Assembly (NCBI GenBank): GCA_022838965.1
Contig: JALHDK010000171.1
Span: 1-5,651 of the forward strand
DNA: 5,651 bases
Source of the DNA: Actinomycetales bacterium
GTDB lineage: Bacteria; Actinomycetota; Actinomycetes; Actinomycetales; Actinomycetaceae
Direction of reading: 5' to 3'
The notes beneath the pieces are model-generated. The model made no database searches, was not told where the DNA came from, and saw only the letters and a list, made by a program, of their open reading frames with translations. A program made the position numbers and the translations under genes. Below are positions 1-5,651 of this stretch, one piece after another (within the stretch, counting starts at the first letter, position 1; each line of letters starts with the position of its first letter).

Positions 1-1563
1 CGACCGGAACCGCGAAGACCTCGGGAATGACCGACAGGGGTGGCACGAAACTGGCACCAACCTGCTTCGGGAGGCACAGCAGGAAGGAGGCCACCACGCA
101 GCAGATCGTCGAGGGCTTTCTCCGGGCCGCCGCCTACGGCTTCTCCGACGACTTCGCGGTGGCGCGCCTCTACCTCGCCGACGGCGTCGCGCAGAGCTGG
201 GACCCGACCGCCCAGGTGCACGTCTACTCGGCGGCCAAGAACCCCTCCCTGACCGTGGGGAGCGACGGCGGCATCACCGTGACCGTCGACCGCGTCGCCT
301 ACGTCGACCGGGACGGGCGGTACACCGAACAGAGTCCCTCTCCCACGACGACCAGCTTCACCCTCGTGCGCGACACGGAGAAGCAGTGGCGCATCGCCGC
401 CCTCCAGAACGGCATCCTCATCTCCGACCTGAACTTCTCCCAGACGTTCTCGGCGTCCTCCCTCTGGTTCCCGGTGGCGGACGCCTCCAGCCTGGTACCG
501 GATGTGAGGTGGTACCCGCTGGAGGGGCGCGCGACCGCCCTGGTCGCGGGGTTGCTGCGCGGGCCCTCCGGCTGGCTGCAGCCGGCGGTGCGGACGGCCT
601 TCCCCCCGGGCACGCGGCTGCGCGGCAGGGTGACCGTCCAGGACGGGCTCGCGCTGGTGGACCTCAGCACGGAGGTCCTGGCCTCGGAGGCCGGGGAGAG
701 GGCGCTGATGCTCGCGCAGCTGCACACCACGCTCTCCGCGGTGACGGACGTCACCGGCATCGAGGTCACGGTCAACGGCGCGCAGTTCGAACCCCTCGAG
801 CCAGCCGTGGGTCTGGATCTGCCCCAGTCGATCGCCTCCCCGGTCATGGTGAACGACGGCGCACTGGTGCGCTGGAACGGCCGCGAACTGGCGGTGGTGC
901 CGGGTGCCGAGGACCTCTCGGCGTTCGCCCCGCGTCATCCGGCCATTCCGTACGAGGGTGTCGACGCCCCGTGGGTGTTCCTCTCCGGCACCAGCCGGCT
1001 GGTCACCGTGCCCACGCCGGAGCGGCCGGCCACGGTCCTCCTCGAGATCCCCGATCTCGCGCCGCCCTCGCACGATCGTCAGGGCTGGATCTGGACCTCG
1101 GCCAGGGAGAACCCGGGCGCCCTCATCGCGGTTCGCGGCGACGGCGTTCTGGCGGCGGTGGCGGCGCCCTGGCTGGCGGGACGGGCGGTTGAACAGGTGC
1201 GGGTCGCCGTCGACGGGGCCCGCCTGGTGGTCGTGTCCCGCCGCGGGGACACGACCCTGGTGGAACTTGCCGCCATCGATCGGCGAGTCCCTCTCGGCCG
1301 TCTCCGACGTCACCTGGGTGGACCAGGCCACGCTCGCCGTCCTCGGTTCGCCGCTCGCGGACGCCGGCAACCAGGTGTACCTCCTGCAGGTGGGCGGTCC
1401 GACCACGGTCCTGCCGGTGATCGAGGATGCGGTTTCCCTCACCGCCAACCGCAACGCCCGCTCGATCGTCGTCGCCACCACGGATGGTCGGCTCTACGTC
1501 CGCAACGGCGCCGGATGGCGGGAGGTCGCCCAGTCGATCGCCGACCCGGCGTTCTCCGGCTGA
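1..1563 (+). CDS. lpqB: LpqB lipoprotein (MtrAB-associated), 5' partial, frameshifted
   Basis: Family knowledge: LpqB is a membrane-anchored extracytoplasmic lipoprotein that interacts with the sensor kinase MtrB and modulates MtrA signalling. Seen: the frame open from base 3 gives QQIVEGFLRAAAYG near 99-140, typical of the LpqB N-terminal region. A GerMN-like domain follows at about 500-795 (WYPLEGRA, LRGPSGWL, ALVDLSTEVL), then a beta-propeller-like C-terminal half to 1563. At about 1275-1282 the homologous reading jumps from the frame of base 27 to the frame ending at 1563: DTTLVELAAI, then GESLSAVSDVTWVDQATLAVLG. Without correction translation runs on to 1871 with an Arg/Pro-rich nonsense tail inside comF. 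The signal peptide and lipobox cysteine are not visible. The ATG at 27 is not followed by a hydrophobic stretch, so the true start probably lies upstream of the window. Identity is secure; whether the gene is intact in the organism is not. Confidence 0.9.
1275..1282 (+). repeat. ATCG tandem duplication at the lpqB frameshift
   Basis: The bases ATCGATCG form two adjacent copies of a 4-mer exactly where the LpqB reading frame breaks. Removing one copy joins ELAAI directly to GESLSAVSD in one frame, which restores the gene to its stop at 1561-1563. A 4-base gain equals a +1 shift, which is the shift observed. The duplication is seen; its role as the cause is inferred. A one-base insertion or two-base deletion nearby would also fit. 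Confidence 0.55.
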
Positions 1564-1586
1564 GGCGGCAGCCCGTCCACAGGCGT

Positions 1587-1610
1587 GCGCCGGCGGTCGC
1601 GCCGGCGGTC
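1587..1610 (+). repeat. 12-bp perfect tandem repeat between lpqB and comF
   Basis: GCGCCGGCGGTC occurs twice head to tail (1587-1598 and 1599-1610), and a third copy begins as GCG. It lies in the 69-base gap between the LpqB stop and the preferred comF start. If translation began at the earlier GTG at 1585, the repeat would encode an RRRSRRRSR tract that is not expected in ComF proteins. This argues that it is non-coding spacer. Confidence 0.7.
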
Positions 1611-1632
1611 GCGGTGTGGCGACGATGGTGCG

Positions 1633-2340
1633 GTGAACGCTCTCGCCGCGGCGCTCCGCGGAGCCCTGGACCTCGTGACTCCCACCGCCTGCGCCGGGTG
1701 CGGACGGGTGGACGCCGTGGTGTGCGAGCAGTGTGCCGCCGCGCTGTTCGACGTGCCGCGGCGCGCCGACCTCGATGCCCCGCTCCTCCGCGCCGGCCCG
1801 CCGACCTGGGCCGCTGCCCCGTACACCGGCACCACGCGGCAGGTGGTCCTCGCGTGGAAGGCTGGCCGTGAGGACCTCCATCCCCTGATGCGGGAGGCGG
1901 TCGCCGGGCTCGTCGACCGGTGGGCAAGCCTCGGCGAGGCTCCGGCGGCGGGGACCGTGGGCGTGGTTCCGGCACCCTCGGGCTGGGTGCGGCGGGCGAG
2001 GGGCCTGGTGGTGACCCGGCAGATGGCCGAGGTCGTGGCCACGACGCTCGACCGCCCGGGACTGCGTGCCACGGTCACCGACGTCGTCCGGCGGCGCGGC
2101 CACGGCCACCTCGCGGGTCTCGGGACGGGTGCCCGCGCCGCGGCGCGCCGCACCAACCTCCGGGTGCACGCCGTCCCGGCCGTCGACTGCTGGGTCCTGG
2201 TCGACGACGTCGTCACGTCGGGGGCGACGCTCGCCGCCACCGCGGCGGCACTCGAGGCCGCGAGCCGTCGCGCGGTGTCGGTGGCCTTCGTGCTGGCTGC
2301 GACGCCGCGCCGCAGCGGCGACGGTCTGCCCGGAATGTGA
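1633..2340 (+). CDS. comF: ComF family phosphoribosyltransferase-like protein
   Basis: The protein is 235 residues, the usual size for ComF/ComFC-like proteins. Seen: an N-terminal zinc finger with Cys20, Cys23, Cys31 and Cys34 (CAGC, seven residues, then CEQC). Next comes the conserved YTGTTRQVVLAWKAGR region, then a type I phosphoribosyltransferase fold. Its PRPP loop is VLVDDVVTSGATL at residues 188-200, with the two acidic residues and TSG intact. The family is named for ComFC, needed for DNA uptake in competent bacteria. In actinobacteria the gene is kept beside lpqB and hpf/secA (Rv3242c position) and its substrate is unknown. The start chosen is the GTG at 1633, giving VNALAAALRGALDLVTP just before the zinc finger. 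A GTG at 1585 would add an Arg-rich stretch from a tandem repeat. Neither start has a good ribosome binding site, so translation may be coupled to lpqB. Confidence 0.9.
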   Translation: MNALAAALRGALDLVTPTACAGCGRVDAVVCEQCAAALFDVPRRADLDAPLLRAGPPTWAAAPYTGTTRQVVLAWKAGREDLHPLMREAVAGLVDRWASLGEAPAAGTVGVVPAPSGWVRRARGLVVTRQMAEVVATTLDRPGLRATVTDVVRRRGHGHLAGLGTGARAAARRTNLRVHAVPAVDCWVLVDDVVTSGATLAATAAALEAASRRAVSVAFVLAATPRRSGDGLPGM

Positions 2341-2361
2341 TGCATGTCATGGTGGGGGGAC

Positions 2362-2367
2362 TAGGAT
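2362..2367 (+). promoter_or_regulatory. Candidate -10 box (TAGGAT) for hpf
   Basis: TAGGAT fits the actinobacterial TANNNT -10 pattern and sits 22 bases after the comF stop, at the head of the hpf leader. Transcription would start near 2374, just before the hairpin region. No convincing -35 element is present at 16-18 bases spacing, so support is weak. hpf may also be read from upstream. Confidence 0.25.
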
Positions 2368-2385
2368 GTTGGGCACGGAAATTCG

Positions 2386-2457
2386 GTGAGGAGGTGATGG
2401 CCAGGCGGCTGGCAACCGCATCCCCACGCGAGCCGGGCGCGTCCCGGCAACCCTCAC
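2386..2457 (+). ncRNA. Candidate structured 5' leader of hpf
   Basis: Read as RNA, this gap can fold into a closed multibranch unit. The outer stem is GTGAGG (2386-2391) with CCTCAC (2452-2457). The first arm is GATGGCCAG (2396-2404), loop GCGG, CTGGC (2409-2413), bulge AACCG, CATC (2419-2422). The second arm is GCCGGG (2432-2437), loop CGCGT, CCCGGC (2443-2448). The 3' strand of each hairpin is followed by AACC, giving two copies of GGCAACC (2411-2417 and 2446-2452). The hpf ribosome binding site lies 8 bases after the outer stem. The pairings are read directly from the sequence; that they form and regulate hpf is inference. A structured RNA class called raiA is known upstream of hpf homologues in Firmicutes and Actinobacteria, but I cannot confirm a match. 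Confidence 0.35.
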
Positions 2458-2464
2458 ATGCCTC

Positions 2465-2471
2465 GAGGAGG
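2465..2471 (+). promoter_or_regulatory. Ribosome binding site of hpf
   Basis: GAGGAGG ends 5 bases before the ATG at 2477, a strong and well-spaced Shine-Dalgarno sequence that fixes the hpf start. Its first bases lie in the palindrome CCTCGAGG (2461-2468). CCTC at 2452-2455, on the 3' side of the proposed leader stem, could pair with GAGG here instead of with the upstream GTGAGG, so masking of the site is possible. Confidence 0.8.
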
Positions 2472-2476
2472 TCCAG

Positions 2477-3127
2477 ATGGAAATCGCCATCGTCGGTCGC
2501 AACACCGACATCCCCGAACGCTTCCGCACCCACGTGGAGGAGAAGCTCGAGAAGATCGAACCGCTGGCGCCAGAGGCGTTGCGCATCGACGTCGAGTTGA
2601 CGCGCGAACGCAACCCCAGGCTCGCGGACAACGCGGAGCGGATCGAGTTGACGTTGCGGGGGAAGGGGCCGGTTGTGCGGGCCGAGGCCAGCGCGGCGGA
2701 CCGGTACGGAGCGCTGGACCTCGCCGTCAGCAAACTGCAGGAGCGTCTCCGGCGCGCCCGTGACCGCCGGAAGGATCGCCGCAAGGCCGGGCCGGGCGAG
2801 ACCCCCGTGGTCGCCGAGGCCGGGCCCAGCGGCCAGCCGGCGCCGGCCGCAGAGCAGCCCGCTCCCGAGGTGAAGGGCAACGGTGCCCCACGGCGGACGG
2901 GTGAGGCCACCGAGATTCAGTTGGGGGACTCGCCGGTGGTGGTGCGCCAGAAGCTGCACGACGCCACGCCGATGTCGATCGACCAGGCGCTGTACGAGAT
3001 GGAGCTCGTCGGCCACCCGTTCTACCTGTTCGTCGACGAGGAGACGATGCAGCCGTGCGTGGTGTACCACCGCCACGGATGGACCTACGGGGTGATCCGC
3101 CTCAACACCGTGGTCGCGTCGTCGTGA
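2477..3127 (+). CDS. hpf: Long-form ribosome hibernation promoting factor (HPF/RaiA)
   Basis: This 216-residue cytoplasmic protein has the two-domain plan of long HPF. Residues 1-100 are the RaiA/HPF ribosome-binding domain (MEIAIVGRNTDIPERF, DVELTRERNP, AADRYGALDLAVSKL), ending in a basic helix RLRRARDRRKDRRK (90-103). Residues 104-150 are a Pro/Ala/Gly-rich flexible linker. Residues 151-211 are the C-terminal dimerisation domain, with SIDQALYEMELVGHPFYLF and the terminal VVYHRHGWTYGVIRL. In the family, the N-terminal domain sits in the 30S decoding channel and the C-terminal domain pairs two ribosomes into inactive 100S dimers. The position beside secA matches Rv3241c of M. tuberculosis, distinct from the DosR-regulated paralogue. 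The ATG start is fixed by GAGGAGG 5 bases upstream. A possible structured leader precedes it and a strong hairpin follows 4 bases after the stop. Confidence 0.96.
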   Translation: MEIAIVGRNTDIPERFRTHVEEKLEKIEPLAPEALRIDVELTRERNPRLADNAERIELTLRGKGPVVRAEASAADRYGALDLAVSKLQERLRRARDRRKDRRKAGPGETPVVAEAGPSGQPAPAAEQPAPEVKGNGAPRRTGEATEIQLGDSPVVVRQKLHDATPMSIDQALYEMELVGHPFYLFVDEETMQPCVVYHRHGWTYGVIRLNTVVASS

Positions 3128-3131
3128 TCCC

Positions 3132-3157
3132 AGGGGCGTCCCGGAAGGGGCGCCCCT
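3132..3157 (+). terminator. Hairpin terminator candidate after hpf
   Basis: AGGGGCGTCCC (3132-3142) pairs with GGGGCGCCCCT (3147-3157) in an 11-bp stem. There is one T-G wobble, and the loop is a GGAA tetraloop of the stable GNRA class. It begins 4 bases after the hpf stop. No T-tract follows (CTCTCGCTGG), as is common for actinobacterial terminators. It probably separates hpf from secA transcription or stabilises the hpf 3' end. Confidence 0.6.
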
Positions 3158-3206
3158 CTCGCTGGGGGCGAAAACCCGCACCGCACGGGTGCCGCGATGT
3201 GAGCCG

Positions 3207-3212
3207 TACCAT
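3207..3212 (+). promoter_or_regulatory. Candidate -10 box (TACCAT) for secA
   Basis: TACCAT fits the TANNNT -10 pattern and lies 41 bases before the secA start, downstream of the hpf terminator-like hairpin. The expected start point near 3219 gives a leader of about 35 bases. No recognisable -35 element is found upstream. The region where it would lie overlaps a small inverted repeat, ACCCG/CGGGT (3174-3178 and 3186-3190). Confidence 0.35.
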
Positions 3213-3243
3213 GGGAGGGACGGCCGGGGTGGCCACTGACGAA

Positions 3244-3248
3244 CGGAG
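3244..3248 (+). promoter_or_regulatory. Ribosome binding site of secA
   Basis: CGGAG ends 5 bases before the GTG at 3254 and decides between that start and the in-frame ATG at 3266. The GTG gives [20 protein letters not shown], which matches the usual actinobacterial SecA1 N-terminus. The ATG lacks its own well-placed ribosome binding site. Confidence 0.65.
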
Positions 3249-3253
3249 TACCT

Positions 3254-5651
<2,398 letters not shown>

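Noticed and set aside
1..30. C-terminal end of mtrB (frame ending TGA at 28-30)
   Set aside because: Only nine residues (RPEPRRPRE) are visible, too few to identify. LpqB would then lack its signal peptide, so it is not annotated as a gene.
1283..1871. Extension of the lpqB frame as a fusion into comF
   Set aside because: Sequence after about 1281 in this frame is Arg/Pro-rich with no family resemblance, while the neighbouring frames give clear LpqB and then ComF. It is the result of the frameshift, not a fusion protein.
2303..2320. CGCCGC/GCGGCG hairpin as a comF terminator
   Set aside because: It lies inside the comF coding region, has a short stem with no T-tract, and such pairings are common by chance in this GC-rich sequence.
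1123..2345. Minus-strand open frames over lpqB and comF
   Set aside because: The products are low-complexity Arg/Pro/Ala-rich shadows of GC-rich coding sequence, with no start signals or domains.
2354..2373. DosR-type box upstream of hpf
   Set aside because: Only the left half (GGGGGGACTA) resembles the DosR consensus; the right half does not match AGTCCC. The DosR-controlled HPF of mycobacteria is a different paralogue.
2386..2457. SAM riboswitch, suggested by the GGCAACC motifs
   Set aside because: The other conserved SAM-I/SAM-IV elements (kink-turn, GA-rich P1 junction, pseudoknot partner) could not be found and the downstream gene is not in sulphur metabolism.

Overview
The window comes from a high-GC Gram-positive bacterium (Actinomycetota). 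Four lines of evidence support this: very GC-rich codon use, GTG starts, SecA1-type sequence, and the gene order lpqB, comF-like phosphoribosyltransferase, hpf, secA. That order is the conserved block next to mtrA/mtrB in actinobacteria (Rv3244c to Rv3240c in Mycobacterium tuberculosis). The SecA wording (for example GQRHFDVQ and [17 protein letters not shown]) looks more like Actinomycetales/Micrococcales than mycobacteria. The exact taxon cannot be fixed from the sequence alone.

Layout, all genes on the + strand. (1) 1-1563: lpqB, cut at its 5' end by the window edge and interrupted by a +1 frameshift near 1275-1282. A tandem ATCG duplication at that point is the likely lesion. (2) 1633-2340: a complete ComF-family protein with a four-cysteine zinc finger and a PRPP-binding loop. 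(3) 2341-2476: a gene-free leader with two hairpins inside a possible closing stem, plus a 10-base exact complement to the 16S anti-Shine-Dalgarno tail that is not placed to serve a start codon. (4) 2477-3127: hpf, a long-form ribosome hibernation factor. (5) 3128-3253: a strong GNRA-capped hairpin just after hpf, then a candidate -10 box for secA. (6) 3254-5651: secA, reading through the window edge with no stop.

The genes serve basic cell-envelope and ribosome functions. LpqB is the lipoprotein partner of the MtrAB two-component system, HPF dimerises and silences ribosomes, and SecA drives preprotein export. ComF-like proteins have an unclear role in actinobacteria. I see no mobile element, CRISPR array, tRNA, rRNA or defence system. 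The points most worth a second look are the lpqB frameshift and the hpf leader.
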